64,000 nt of DNA from Aurantibacter aestuarii (GTDB lineage Bacteria > Bacteroidota > Bacteroidia > Flavobacteriales > Flavobacteriaceae). The notes under the pieces are model-generated. The model saw only the letters and a list, made by a program, of their open reading frames with translations, was not told the origin of the DNA and ran no database searches. Positions within the stretch are counted from its first letter, which is position 1. Every line of letters begins with the position of its first letter. The stretch covers positions 131,501-195,500 of the forward strand of contig NZ_PXOQ01000009.1 of the NCBI RefSeq assembly GCF_003008425.1, written 5' to 3'. The position numbers were made by a program, and so were the translations under genes. Shown here in pieces: positions 8,716 to 18,069 of the stretch.

Positions 8716-9234
8716 ATGACCGTAAAAGATTTAACCAAGGAAGAGTATTTAGATTATTTTAAAGGCTATATTTTAAATGTTCCAGAACATTTTAATATTT
8801 TAGAAGCTTTAACTGAGAGTCATAAGGAAGTTTTAATGTTACTGGAATCTTTGTCTGAATCTCAATTAAGTTACCGTTATGCCGAAGGAAAATGGGACAT
8901 TAAGGAGCTTATAAATCATATTATTGATAGTGAGCGTATATTTAATTATAGGGCGCTTAGAATTGCTAGAAAAGACAAAACGCCATTAGCAGGTTTTGAT
9001 GAGAATAAATTTGTAGTAAATAGCCAAGCAAGTCATAGGAGCAAAGCAGGTTTGTTAGCTGAATATACTGCAGTAAGACAAGCAAGTATTTTGCTGTTTA
9101 GGAATTTTACAGATGATATGCTTAAAGAAATAAGTGTTGCTGGTTCTGGAAACGTGTCTTGTAGAGCACTTGGATTTTTAATTTCTGGTCATGAGCTGCA
9201 TCATATAAAAATAATCAAGGAGCGTTATTTATAA
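8716..9234 (+). CDS. DinB family protein
   Basis: A 172-residue four-helix-bundle protein of the DinB/YfiT type. Visible family marks are the three spaced histidines: INHIIDSERIFNYR, then the region around GFDENKFV, and LISGHELHHIKIIKERY at the C-terminus, which would bind a divalent metal. Relatives include thiol transferases that use bacillithiol or mycothiol, so a link with the bacilliredoxin at 4522 is possible but unproven. I start at the ATG at 8716, since a start at 8689 would lie inside the preceding terminator. It converges on aroB with only four bases between the genes. Confidence 0.85.
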   Translation: MTVKDLTKEEYLDYFKGYILNVPEHFNILEALTESHKEVLMLLESLSESQLSYRYAEGKWDIKELINHIIDSERIFNYRALRIARKDKTPLAGFDENKFVVNSQASHRSKAGLLAEYTAVRQASILLFRNFTDDMLKEISVAGSGNVSCRALGFLISGHELHHIKIIKERYL

Positions 9235-9238
9235 AGTT

Positions 9239-10306
9239 TTAATTTTTATAATAATCAAAAGCTTCAAAGATTATTTGGTTGTCTACTAGGCAGTTTATTT
9301 TGGGTTGTGCAATAGCTTCTAATAAGACAAAATTAATATTACCGTGTTCATTTTTCTTGTCATATTTTAATAACTCAATAATAGCGTTTATATCTTTTGT
9401 TGTAAAGCTTACTTCTCCATACAATTGTTTTAAATAACCCTTTATAAAATTACAGTCATCAAGGTCAAAATTTAATAGTTTATGAGAGATAAAACAGGCT
9501 AAAATCATTCCTATAGCCACACAGTCACCGTGAAGAATGCGTGTTTTGTCTTTAGAAGTTAAAAAATAAGATTCTATTGCGTGACCTAAGGTATGACCAA
9601 AATTTAAGGTTTTTCTTTCTTTCTTTTCATACGGGTCTTTCTCAACAATATCTTTTTTTATTGAAACTGACTCAAAAATAAGCGCTTCAAAATCTGAAGT
9701 GGTAAAGTCCTTTAAACGCGTTAATTTATCCCAATGAGTTGTACTATGTATTAAGCCGTGTTTTAGCATTTCTGCTAATCCCGAACGTAACTCTTTAGGA
9801 CTTAGTGTTTCTAAAAATGTTGTATTTATATGTACTAATAAAGGTGTTTTTATAATACCTACCTGATTTTTTAAGTGGCCTAAGTCAACACCATTTTTAC
9901 CTCCAACCGATGCGTCTACCATTGCAAGTAGAGTTGTGGGTATATTTATAAAATCGATACCTCTTTGGTAAGTACAGGCTATAAAACCACCTAAATCTGT
10001 TACAACACCACCACCAAGATTAAGAATAATACTTCTTCTGTCAGCATTTAACTCGCTTAATGCATTCCAAACGCCAAGACAGGTTTCAATAGTTTTATGT
10101 TGTTCTCCAGCTTCAATCTCAATAATTTCAATAGTAGTGTTAGTTTGAATTTGGGTTAAAAATGTATTTAAACAAACCTCATGTGTTATTTGGTCTACTA
10201 TTACAAAGATTTTTGAATAATTATTAGTGTTTAAAATTTCGTTTATGGATTCAAAGCCATCAGCATTAAAAACAATTGAATAATCTTGAGTTTTAATTTT
10301 TAACAT
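9239..10306 (-). CDS. aroB: 3-dehydroquinate synthase
   Basis: Second enzyme of the shikimate pathway, making 3-dehydroquinate from DAHP with NAD and a divalent metal. The 355-residue length is standard. The nucleotide-binding and active-site text is clear: RSIILNLGGGVVTDLGGF at about 90-107, then TTLLAMVDASVGGKNGVD, the metal ligands in SGLAEMLKHGLIH and NFGHTLGHAIES. It starts at ATG and is divergent from the proline dehydrogenase gene across 85 bases. No other aro gene is near. Confidence 0.96.
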   Translation of the reverse strand: MLKIKTQDYSIVFNADGFESINEILNTNNYSKIFVIVDQITHEVCLNTFLTQIQTNTTIEIIEIEAGEQHKTIETCLGVWNALSELNADRRSIILNLGGGVVTDLGGFIACTYQRGIDFINIPTTLLAMVDASVGGKNGVDLGHLKNQVGIIKTPLLVHINTTFLETLSPKELRSGLAEMLKHGLIHSTTHWDKLTRLKDFTTSDFEALIFESVSIKKDIVEKDPYEKKERKTLNFGHTLGHAIESYFLTSKDKTRILHGDCVAIGMILACFISHKLLNFDLDDCNFIKGYLKQLYGEVSFTTKDINAIIELLKYDKKNEHGNINFVLLEAIAQPKINCLVDNQIIFEAFDYYKN

Positions 10307-10340
10307 AAATTCATCTTAAATTTGTACGAAATTAAACATT

Positions 10341-10375
10341 TTGAAAAAAAATGTACTTAATACATGTTATATTTG
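10341..10375 (+). promoter_or_regulatory. Predicted promoter of proline dehydrogenase
   Basis: TTG at 10341-10343 and TATATTTG at 10368-10375, 24 bases apart, fit the Bacteroidota promoter pattern. The ATG follows 16 bases after the -7 box, so the leader would be very short. Confidence 0.4.
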
Positions 10376-10391
10376 AAAAAAAAATTTTTTT

Positions 10392-11570
10392 ATGCCCGAA
10401 AATCATCATTTTGATAATACAAAAGTAGCTTTTGCTTTAAAAAACAACTTTGAACTCAATCGTGCTTATTATTTATTTAAAATGTTATCCTATCAATCTT
10501 TGGTTAATGTGGGGTCGTCATTAACTCATTTTGCTTTAAAATTAAATTTACCAGTTAAAGGTTTAATAAAAAAAACGGTTTTTAATCATTTTTGCGGTGG
10601 TGTAAATGAAGACGATTGTCTGCCTGTTATTGATAAATTATACACAAAGCGTGTATGTTCAGTTTTGGACTATTCTGTTGAGGGAAAAGAGAGTGAAGAC
10701 CAATTTGATGATGCTAAGGATAAAATTTTAAAAATTATAAAATTTGCAGACGAAAAAGAGGCAATGCCTATCGTGGTTTTTAAACCAACAGGGTTTGGTA
10801 GATTTGCATTGTTTCAGAAAATTGGAGAACATAAACAGTTAAGTGAAGCAGAACAGAATGAATGGAATAGAGTAGTAGGTAGGTACAATGAAGTCTGTAA
10901 GTTAGCTAAAGAACGTGATATTGAAGTATTAATTGATGGTGAAGAAAGTTGGATGCAGGATGCTGCAGATGATTTGGCAGAACAAATGATGTCTATTTAC
11001 AATAACGAAACGCCAATAGTATATAATACACTGCAAACGTACCGATGGGATCGCGTAGATTATCTAAAGCGTCAACACGAAAAAGCTAAAGCTGGAAATT
11101 ATAAGTTAGGTTTTAAAGTGGTTAGAGGCGCTTATATGGAGAAAGAGCGAGAAAGAGCTATAGAAAAAAATTATGCCTCTCCAATTTGTGAAACAAAAAA
11201 AGCTACAGACGAATGTTTTAATACTGCAATGACCTATTGTTTAAATAATTTAGATGACATCTCAATTTTTATAGGTTCTCATAATGAACAAAGTAATTAT
11301 TTGGCTATGGAAATTATGAGTCAGTTTAATATTGCTAAAGACGATAACAGAGTATGGTTTGGACAGCTTTACGGAATGAGTGACCATATTAGCTTTAATC
11401 TATCGGAAATGGGTTATAATGTTGCTAAATATCTGCCTTTTGGACCAGTAAAAGATGTTATGCCTTATTTAATACGACGTGCTCAGGAAAACACAAGTGT
11501 TGCAGGGCAAACTGGTAGGGAATTGACTTTGTTAACTAAAGAACGACAACGAAGGAAAGACGAAAAATAG
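10392..11570 (+). CDS. Proline dehydrogenase
   Basis: A 392-residue FAD enzyme of the PRODH barrel type, oxidising proline to pyrroline-5-carboxylate and feeding electrons to the respiratory chain. The family signatures are present: VLIDGEESWMQD, VVRGAYMEKERERA (residues about 240-253) and a C-terminal YLIRRAQENTSVAGQ segment. It is the stand-alone form, without the fused P5C dehydrogenase of PutA; the partner enzyme is not in this window. It starts at ATG, and a hairpin terminator follows the stop. Confidence 0.93.
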   Translation: MPENHHFDNTKVAFALKNNFELNRAYYLFKMLSYQSLVNVGSSLTHFALKLNLPVKGLIKKTVFNHFCGGVNEDDCLPVIDKLYTKRVCSVLDYSVEGKESEDQFDDAKDKILKIIKFADEKEAMPIVVFKPTGFGRFALFQKIGEHKQLSEAEQNEWNRVVGRYNEVCKLAKERDIEVLIDGEESWMQDAADDLAEQMMSIYNNETPIVYNTLQTYRWDRVDYLKRQHEKAKAGNYKLGFKVVRGAYMEKERERAIEKNYASPICETKKATDECFNTAMTYCLNNLDDISIFIGSHNEQSNYLAMEIMSQFNIAKDDNRVWFGQLYGMSDHISFNLSEMGYNVAKYLPFGPVKDVMPYLIRRAQENTSVAGQTGRELTLLTKERQRRKDEK

Positions 11571-11573
11571 ATT

Positions 11574-11603
11574 AAAAAAAGCAGCCAGATGGCTGCTTTT
11601 TTT
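11574..11603. terminator. Bidirectional terminator
   Basis: Stem AAAAAAAGCAGCC / GGCTGCTTTTTT with the loop AGAT, flanked by A and T runs. It serves the proline dehydrogenase gene on the plus strand and overlaps the stop codon of the convergent lipoprotein gene. Confidence 0.85.
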
Positions 11604-12771
11604 AATAACGCTGATTTGTTATGATAGCTTTGAGTTGAGCTTTAAGATCTTCTCCGGTATCAAATATCATTTGTTCATTACTAGGAAATGGAACCTGACG
11701 ATTGTTTAAGTATAAAATTAAGTTCTCATCTAATGCTCTACGGTCACCTTGTAAATTAGCATAGATATGCTCAAAAATAAAATTACTGTTTATTGGAAAA
11801 GCGTCTACTAATTGTTGATTTGATAAGTCTGTTACTTCAGCAGATGCATTAATTTCAGTTTGTTTAAGTTGTTTTGTTTCAAAATAATTACAACTTACAG
11901 TTATAAATTTATCAACCTGTATATTATTTCCTAAACTATCTTTAACGACATTCCCGTTGGAATCAAGTAAATTCTTTTTTCCATCTTTAATTTGGCGCTC
12001 CTTGCTTATTTGTCTTTCTACAACTTGTTCTGGTGAAATAAAAATAGATTTAAATTTTAAATCAAATTGATAGTCATATTTAAGATTAGGTAATTTATTA
12101 TTATGATAAACTGTCCACAGATTGTTTAAGCCATAGGTGCTTATGTTTAATAAATCATTTTCTAGGCGCTCAGGAATAATTTGTTGTGTTTCGTTTTTTA
12201 ATTGTAGTAGAATAAAATCGCGTCCTTTCTGTAAGGCTTCATTAATTTTTATCCTAACATCTTTATAATTAGGGTTTATTTTATCAATATATATAAAATC
12301 ATTGTAAGCAGATCGGGCGTCTAATTTAGAGCCATTTAACAGTGTATTTGCTTGATTGTATAAATATTCTGAAGTTTTATTTCTGTAATTTACTATTTGA
12401 TTATTGTAATTAAAAAAATTAAAGTTTATCTGCTTACCATTTGCATAAAGTGGTAAAAGAGGTTTTATTTGTTCTTGCCTGTTTCTTAAACCAAGGTATA
12501 AATTATAAATTTGTTCGCTTAGGGCAGGATTATTATTACTTGCTAAATACTTTATTTGATTAACATCTCTATCTGCTGCTTTTACGTAAGCTTCTTTTAA
12601 AAGCAAAACAATATCTTCTTTACCTTTTCGAGTTTTATTTGTACTAAGTTTACGAATGGCATCTGTTATAGCGCTATCGTAATTACCATAATTTAATTGT
12701 TTGCCAATTCTACGTGAGGCAGAACATGCAACAATTAATATGGTAAAAGTAAAAAGTAAAATTTTTTTCAT
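11602..12771 (-). CDS. Lipoprotein of unknown function
   Basis: A 389-residue protein with a lipoprotein signal (MKKILLFTFTILIVAC, cysteine near residue 16). The mature N-terminal half is helical with YGNYDSAITDAIRKL and repeats resembling tetratricopeptide helices; the second half has LDSNGNVVKDSLGNNIQVDKF and looks beta-rich. I recognise no named family. An alternative ATG two codons upstream (12777) would only add Met-Phe before MKK. It lies downstream of a surface protein gene with a weak terminator between them. Probably periplasm-facing. Confidence 0.7.
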   Translation of the reverse strand: MKKILLFTFTILIVACSASRRIGKQLNYGNYDSAITDAIRKLSTNKTRKGKEDIVLLLKEAYVKAADRDVNQIKYLASNNNPALSEQIYNLYLGLRNRQEQIKPLLPLYANGKQINFNFFNYNNQIVNYRNKTSEYLYNQANTLLNGSKLDARSAYNDFIYIDKINPNYKDVRIKINEALQKGRDFILLQLKNETQQIIPERLENDLLNISTYGLNNLWTVYHNNKLPNLKYDYQFDLKFKSIFISPEQVVERQISKERQIKDGKKNLLDSNGNVVKDSLGNNIQVDKFITVSCNYFETKQLKQTEINASAEVTDLSNQQLVDAFPINSNFIFEHIYANLQGDRRALDENLILYLNNRQVPFPSNEQMIFDTGEDLKAQLKAIITNQRY

Positions 12772-12814
12772 AAACATTTTGTTTTAGATTCTTTTCAAAC
12801 TTAATGCCAAAAAT

Positions 12815-12847
12815 AAAAATAACCCTTAAAAGTAAGGGCTATTTTTT
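12815..12847 (-). terminator. Terminator behind the 796-residue surface-protein gene
   Basis: Stem ATAACCCTTA / TAAGGGCTAT with one mismatch and AAAG loop, flanked by T-rich sequence on the minus strand. Confidence 0.6.
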
Positions 12848-12853
12848 AATAAA

Positions 12854-15244
12854 TTAAAGTTTAATGATTTGATGTATGAGTTGACCAGAATCATTAAAAC
12901 CATTTACAATAAGTTTTATTTTTTCTTTACCTTTAGTAAAAACTTTAAGATTTTGTATTTCTTGATTTTTAAATTGGATACTTGGAAACCAATCCAAACA
13001 ACTTAGTTTATTTTCATTTGACTCTAAACCATAATTGATAAGATTGTTTTCAAATCTATTTTGAGAAATATTAAATCCTAGCTCAGCTTCGAAATATTTA
13101 ATATTTTCTTGATTTTGATATCTAAGGTTACTTGTATCGTCTTTCGTAATTAAGGTAATAACACCTTTCCCGCCTTGTAAACCAAAACCCATACTTCTTG
13201 AGTTTACAAGTACATATTCAAAATCTTTTAATCTTCTATACTGGTATATTGTAAAATCTGTTCCAATAGGTATTCCGTTCTCAGAAATTGTAAATATTGG
13301 CTCTGAAAAATCTGAAATTGTTTTGGGGAACCTTTCGTTTTTTAAAGCGGTTGTATTATCAAAATTATAAATAATACTTACCCCAGGTAAGCCTTCTATA
13401 AATTCTGCTAATGTAGCGTTTTCTAAAATTGGATCATCAGTGCTATAAACATCAGAGAATGCTAACCCCATAATCCCCTTAGATTTAAGGTTGTCTTTTA
13501 AGTTTAGCTCTTCGTCTATTTTTTCAGCATTAATGGTGACCTCATCTAATTCTGTGATTCCTTTGTAGTCAATAAAATCAAAATTTGAATTTTCTGTTTG
13601 ATTTCCTTCAAGCTCTATAATATCATTAAAATCACTTTTTGATTTTATATTTAGATTTGGGTTAAAAAGACTGTGATTTTTGTATAATACAAAGTTTGAG
13701 TTTTTTATTTTGCCATTTTTATCCAATAATGCTATTTGAAAACTACTTGACTCTTTTATATAAACATTATCAAAAATAAACTTTTTCTTTTCAATAAAAT
13801 CAGTTACTAAAAACACATCATTGTCCTTAGATACCAATAGAACTTTATATTGATTAATATCTTTGATTTCTGTGTTTAAAGCTCCAGAAATTTTAACTCC
13901 ACCTTCATTTTTATACAGTAACTCATCATTACGCATTTTTTTATAGGGAAAATTGTTTTGTTCATCACTTAAAATTTGAAGATAATCATCTATTTTCCTT
14001 TCATTTCCGTTATCAATTAGTTTAGAAAATGAAAAATTGGTATCTAAATAATGATCAATATTAAATTGTGATACTATTGAATTTTTATAGGTGTTTTCAT
14101 AGTCTATATCATGAACAGAAATACTAATATTTGCATTTTCAAACTCTGGAGTAGGTTTTATAGAAAGACTAAGAGAATCTAATTCTAAATTATTTTTTAA
14201 AAAAAATAATTTGCCCTGAGGAGTAGTGTTATAAAAATTTCTTTCAGCAATAATTTGATTTTCATTATTAAACAAACTTATTGTGTTTAGTCCGCTAAAA
14301 AGAATTGAATTGTCTAATTTCAAAATATAATCCTTTTTCTCCTTTTCTAGATTAATTACCGCAATGGTCTTTAATGCACCGTTTCTATGAAGAACAGCGA
14401 ATAATTCATTAGAACTTAAATTATTTAAAGTCTCAGTATTTGTTTTTAGAATAAAGTCTGTGGTTGTATTATTATTTAATGTTCTATTTTTAAATATGGT
14501 AAAGCCTAAATCTTTAGCTTTTGGTACATTAAAACTATATTCTTTATCATTATAGATTAACTTAACTTGATATTGAGACTTAGAGTATAAAAATAAATAA
14601 CCCATACCTTCAGAATCTGATTTTATATTACCTACAATTTTATTTGTCTTAACATCAATTACATTTCCGGTAATAGATTTTTTTAAATTAAATTTAAATA
14701 TAATCTTATTAGAAGTATTTTTTATTTGTTTATTGCTTTCAGGATAAAATTTTAAATCTAATTCATTAGAAATATTTGTGTTTTCTCTAGATCGTACTTT
14801 ATTGACAATTGGCTTGGTATTATTTGAAATATTTACAATATTAACTTTATTATAATTGTTTTTGTTAAAATTTCTGTTATAATTGGTGCTTGCTTGTAGG
14901 TAATAGTCACCCGATATGATTTTGTCACTTATATAAAATTCACCGTGAGCTAATCCATTTTCAGCAAAATATAGTTTTGATTGAATTAATTCTCCGTCAT
15001 TATTGTAAAGTGAAAGGTAAAGATTTGTGGTGTTATTAAATGGTAAATTGGAATTTTCGGTAGCTATATATGTTTTAAACCAAATTTTTTCTCCATTAAA
15101 ATATGTATTTTTGTTTGTATGAATAAAAAACTTCTCTACAGTTAAGTCATGGAAATAACCACTATTAATTAACTCATCAGCACTATTTTGAGCAAAAGTA
15201 TTTCCTATAAAAATAAAAAATACTATTCTAATAAAATATTCCAT
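12854..15244 (-). CDS. Surface protein with macroglobulin-like and TonB-plug-like domains
   Basis: A 796-residue exported protein (signal up to FAQ near residue 19). Residues about 35-130 look like an MG2-type beta-sandwich (FIHTNKNTYFNGEKIWFK, SGDYYLQASTNY), as in alpha-2-macroglobulin relatives. Around 600-700 there is a plug-like stretch of TonB receptors (LAEFIEGLPGVSIIY, then GKGVITLITKDD), but no 22-strand barrel follows, so it is not a complete receptor. Such proteins are common in Flavobacteriia and have no assigned role. It begins five bases after the stop of the fumarylacetoacetase gene. Confidence 0.75.
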   Translation of the reverse strand: MEYFIRIVFFIFIGNTFAQNSADELINSGYFHDLTVEKFFIHTNKNTYFNGEKIWFKTYIATENSNLPFNNTTNLYLSLYNNDGELIQSKLYFAENGLAHGEFYISDKIISGDYYLQASTNYNRNFNKNNYNKVNIVNISNNTKPIVNKVRSRENTNISNELDLKFYPESNKQIKNTSNKIIFKFNLKKSITGNVIDVKTNKIVGNIKSDSEGMGYLFLYSKSQYQVKLIYNDKEYSFNVPKAKDLGFTIFKNRTLNNNTTTDFILKTNTETLNNLSSNELFAVLHRNGALKTIAVINLEKEKKDYILKLDNSILFSGLNTISLFNNENQIIAERNFYNTTPQGKLFFLKNNLELDSLSLSIKPTPEFENANISISVHDIDYENTYKNSIVSQFNIDHYLDTNFSFSKLIDNGNERKIDDYLQILSDEQNNFPYKKMRNDELLYKNEGGVKISGALNTEIKDINQYKVLLVSKDNDVFLVTDFIEKKKFIFDNVYIKESSSFQIALLDKNGKIKNSNFVLYKNHSLFNPNLNIKSKSDFNDIIELEGNQTENSNFDFIDYKGITELDEVTINAEKIDEELNLKDNLKSKGIMGLAFSDVYSTDDPILENATLAEFIEGLPGVSIIYNFDNTTALKNERFPKTISDFSEPIFTISENGIPIGTDFTIYQYRRLKDFEYVLVNSRSMGFGLQGGKGVITLITKDDTSNLRYQNQENIKYFEAELGFNISQNRFENNLINYGLESNENKLSCLDWFPSIQFKNQEIQNLKVFTKGKEKIKLIVNGFNDSGQLIHQIIKL

Positions 15245-15249
15245 TCTAT

Positions 15250-16539
15250 TTACTTCTTCTTTCCTTTAAAAACAGGTAATAACTTTGTGCTTACTTCACC
15301 AAAACCAATACGTACACCATTTTTCTCACAAAACCCCCGCATAATTACGGTATCATTATCTTGTATAAACTTACGTTCTGAACCATCATCCATTTTTACA
15401 GGTTTTTCACCACGCCAAGATAACTCAAGCATAGATCCGTAAGAGTCCGGTGTTGGACCAGAAATGGTACCACTTCCCATTAAGTCACCAGAGTTTACAG
15501 GGCATCCATTAACGGTATGGTGTGCAAGTTGTTGAGACATAGTCCAGTACATGTACTTAAAATTGGATTTTGATACCACAGTTTCTTTAGACTTTTCAGG
15601 TTGTATAGCAACCTCTAAATTGATATCGTAACTCTTTTTGCCAGTTTGTTGCAAATAAGGTAATTGTTTTTTTAGTGGTTCCGGACTTTTTACTTTATAG
15701 GGTTGTAAAGCATCTAAGGTAACAATCCATGGAGACACTGAAGAAGCAAAGTTTTTAGCTAAAAATGGACCTAAAGGTACATATTCCCATTTTTGAATGT
15801 CTCTAGCAGACCAATCGTTAAATAATACCATACCAAAAATATATTCTTCTGCTTCATCTACTGGGATTGGCTCTCCTAAATCGTTAGCATCTGTGGTTAT
15901 AAATGCCATTTCTAATTCAAAATCTACTAATTTACTTGGGCCAAAAACAGGCTCGTCAGCACCAGCAGGCAAGGTTTGACCTTGCGGACGATGAACAGGA
16001 ATCCCCGATGGGATTATCGAACTGCTACGACCATGATAACCTACTGGAATATGCAGCCAGTTTGGTAATAAAGCATTATCCGGATCTCTAAACATAGTAC
16101 CTACATTAGTGGCATGTTCTATACTAGAATAGAAATCGGTATAATCTCCAACTTGAACTGGAAGTTGCATTTCAATTTCATCTAATCTAAATAGTACAAT
16201 TTCTTTATGTTTTAAATTATTTTTTAAACTATCGTTTTCAGCATCAAAAATTTCTGCAATTCGATTTCTAACAGCTCTCCAGGTTTGTCTACCATCTGCA
16301 ATAAAATCGTTTAAAGTATCTTGTAAAAAAATATCATCAGTTAGTGGGATGCCTTCAAAATAGCCTAATTGGTGTAAAGCACCTAAGTCTATTGCAGTAT
16401 CTCCAATTCTTGTCCCAATAGTGATAATATCATCTCTTGTTAAAAATACACCAAATGGTATATTTTGTATTGGGAAATCTGAATTTTTATCGACATGTAA
16501 CCATGATTTTCTATCTGGATTATTAGCTGTAATTGGCAT
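15250..16539 (-). CDS. fahA: Fumarylacetoacetase
   Basis: The last enzyme of tyrosine and homogentisate breakdown, splitting fumarylacetoacetate into fumarate and acetoacetate. At 429 residues it has the full two-domain form. The N-terminal domain (about 1-118) begins with NPDRKSWLHVDKNSDFPIQN; the catalytic FAH domain carries DFYSSIEHATNVGTMFRD, PVGYHGRSSSI, the metal ligands around FELEMAFI and FNDWSARDIQKWEYVPLG, and GDLMGSGTISGP. It starts at ATG, with a TACGTTTG box 36-43 bases upstream on the minus strand. A surface-protein gene follows five bases later. Homogentisate dioxygenase is not in the window. Confidence 0.95.
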   Translation of the reverse strand: MPITANNPDRKSWLHVDKNSDFPIQNIPFGVFLTRDDIITIGTRIGDTAIDLGALHQLGYFEGIPLTDDIFLQDTLNDFIADGRQTWRAVRNRIAEIFDAENDSLKNNLKHKEIVLFRLDEIEMQLPVQVGDYTDFYSSIEHATNVGTMFRDPDNALLPNWLHIPVGYHGRSSSIIPSGIPVHRPQGQTLPAGADEPVFGPSKLVDFELEMAFITTDANDLGEPIPVDEAEEYIFGMVLFNDWSARDIQKWEYVPLGPFLAKNFASSVSPWIVTLDALQPYKVKSPEPLKKQLPYLQQTGKKSYDINLEVAIQPEKSKETVVSKSNFKYMYWTMSQQLAHHTVNGCPVNSGDLMGSGTISGPTPDSYGSMLELSWRGEKPVKMDDGSERKFIQDNDTVIMRGFCEKNGVRIGFGEVSTKLLPVFKGKKK

Positions 16540-16574
16540 ATGATTTTGTTTTTTTACGATTCTTGAATTTGTAT

Positions 16575-16582
16575 CAAACGTA
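16575..16582 (-). promoter_or_regulatory. Predicted -7 box of fahA
   Basis: On the minus strand the sequence reads TACGTTTG, matching TAnnTTTG, 36 bases upstream of the start codon. No convincing -33 TTG was seen. Confidence 0.35.
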
Positions 16583-16679
16583 CATAATTTTTGATTTTAA
16601 TACTAATAATAGGATTTAAATATGAGTTAAAATTTGAATATTTCAAAAATTGAAGCTTTTAAGAAACAATTTCTATTAT

Positions 16680-16713
16680 TTGAAGTTTAAAACTTTTCTA
16701 TTTCTTATTTTTG
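16680..16713 (+). promoter_or_regulatory. Predicted promoter of glyA
   Basis: TTG at 16680-16682 and TATTTTTG at 16706-16713, 23 bases apart. The chosen glyA ATG lies 25 bases after the -7 box, which makes the longer start at 16711 impossible if this promoter is used. Confidence 0.5.
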
Positions 16714-16737
16714 CCACTTATTAAAAAATCAATTTTT

Positions 16738-18012
16738 ATGCAACGCGACGAACAAATATTTGAACTAATTGAAGCTGAAAAGGAACGCCAATTACATGGT
16801 TTAGAACTTATCGCATCGGAGAATTTTGTAAGTAACCAAGTGATGGAAGCTGCAGGTTCTGTATTAACTAATAAATATGCAGAAGGTTATCCTGGAAAAC
16901 GTTATTATGGTGGTTGCGAAGTTGTAGATGAAGTTGAACAAATAGCAATAGACAGAGCAAAAGCATTATTTGGGGCAGCTTATGTTAATGTACAACCGCA
17001 TTCTGGTAGTCAAGCAAACACAGCAGTTTTTCATGCTTGTATTAAACCAGGAGATAAGATATTAGGATTCGATTTATCTCATGGAGGACATTTAACTCAC
17101 GGTTCTCCGGTTAATTTTTCTGGACGTTTATATAATCCGTCATTTTATGGAGTAGAAGAGGAGACAGGCTTATTAAATTATGACAAAATCCAAGAGATTG
17201 CTACCAAAGAACAACCAAAGCTTATTATCGCTGGAGCTTCAGCATACTCGCGTGATATTGATTTTAAACGTTTTCGTGAAATTGCAGATAGTGTAAATGC
17301 AATTTTACTAGCAGATATATCACATCCTGCAGGAATGATTGCAAAAGGAATATTAAATGACCCAATTCCGCATTGTCATATTGTTACCACTACAACCCAT
17401 AAAACATTACGTGGACCAAGAGGCGGAATGATTTTGATGGGTGAGGATTTTGATAATCCATTTGGAATTACTTTAAAAAATGGAAGTCTTCGTAAAATGT
17501 CTTCTTTATTAGATTCGGCTGTTTTCCCTGGTAATCAAGGAGGTCCATTGGAGCATATTATTGCTGCAAAAGCAATTGCATTTGGTGAAGCTTTAACAGA
17601 TGAGTTTCTGCACTATATGCTACGGGTAAAGAAAAATGCAAATGCTTTAGCTGAAGCATTTGTGGCAAAAAATTATAAATTAATATCAGGTGGTACAGAT
17701 AACCATATGATGCTAATAGACTTACGTAATAAGAATATTTCTGGTAAGGATGCTGAACAAGCCTTAGTTAAAGCCGATATTACTGTAAATAAAAATATGG
17801 TTCCTTTTGACGATAAAAGTCCATTTATAACTTCGGGAATTCGTATTGGTTCTGCAGCTGTTACTACAAGAGGTCTTAAAGAAGCAGATATGAAAGTTGT
17901 CGTAGACTTAATAGATGAAGTCATTACAAATTTTGAAGATGAAGCTACTTTGGAGGCTGTTAAATCTAAAGTAAACGGGCTTATGAAAGATTTGCCTTTA
18001 TTTAAAGCCTAA
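16738..18012 (+). CDS. glyA: Serine hydroxymethyltransferase
   Basis: A PLP enzyme that converts serine and tetrahydrofolate to glycine and methylene-THF, the main source of one-carbon units. The 424-residue length is standard when the ATG at 16738 (MQRDEQIF) is used; the frame upstream begins at a non-ATG codon inside the promoter. Visible motifs are [50 protein letters not shown], and the PLP lysine in [14 protein letters not shown] (near residue 230). It is monocistronic with a terminator behind it. It complements the serA/serC pair at 33-35 kb. Confidence 0.97.
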   Translation: MQRDEQIFELIEAEKERQLHGLELIASENFVSNQVMEAAGSVLTNKYAEGYPGKRYYGGCEVVDEVEQIAIDRAKALFGAAYVNVQPHSGSQANTAVFHACIKPGDKILGFDLSHGGHLTHGSPVNFSGRLYNPSFYGVEEETGLLNYDKIQEIATKEQPKLIIAGASAYSRDIDFKRFREIADSVNAILLADISHPAGMIAKGILNDPIPHCHIVTTTTHKTLRGPRGGMILMGEDFDNPFGITLKNGSLRKMSSLLDSAVFPGNQGGPLEHIIAAKAIAFGEALTDEFLHYMLRVKKNANALAEAFVAKNYKLISGGTDNHMMLIDLRNKNISGKDAEQALVKADITVNKNMVPFDDKSPFITSGIRIGSAAVTTRGLKEADMKVVVDLIDEVITNFEDEATLEAVKSKVNGLMKDLPLFKA

Positions 18013-18035
18013 ATGATAGATAAATAATAAATAAA

Positions 18036-18068
18036 TAAAAAAGACCGCAAATGCGATCTTTTTTATTT
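18036..18068. terminator. Bidirectional terminator between glyA and the TIGR02757 gene
   Basis: AAAAAAGACCGCA / TGCGATCTTTTTT with one mismatch and a two-base loop, flanked by A and T runs, between two converging genes. Confidence 0.75.
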
Positions 18069-18069
18069 A

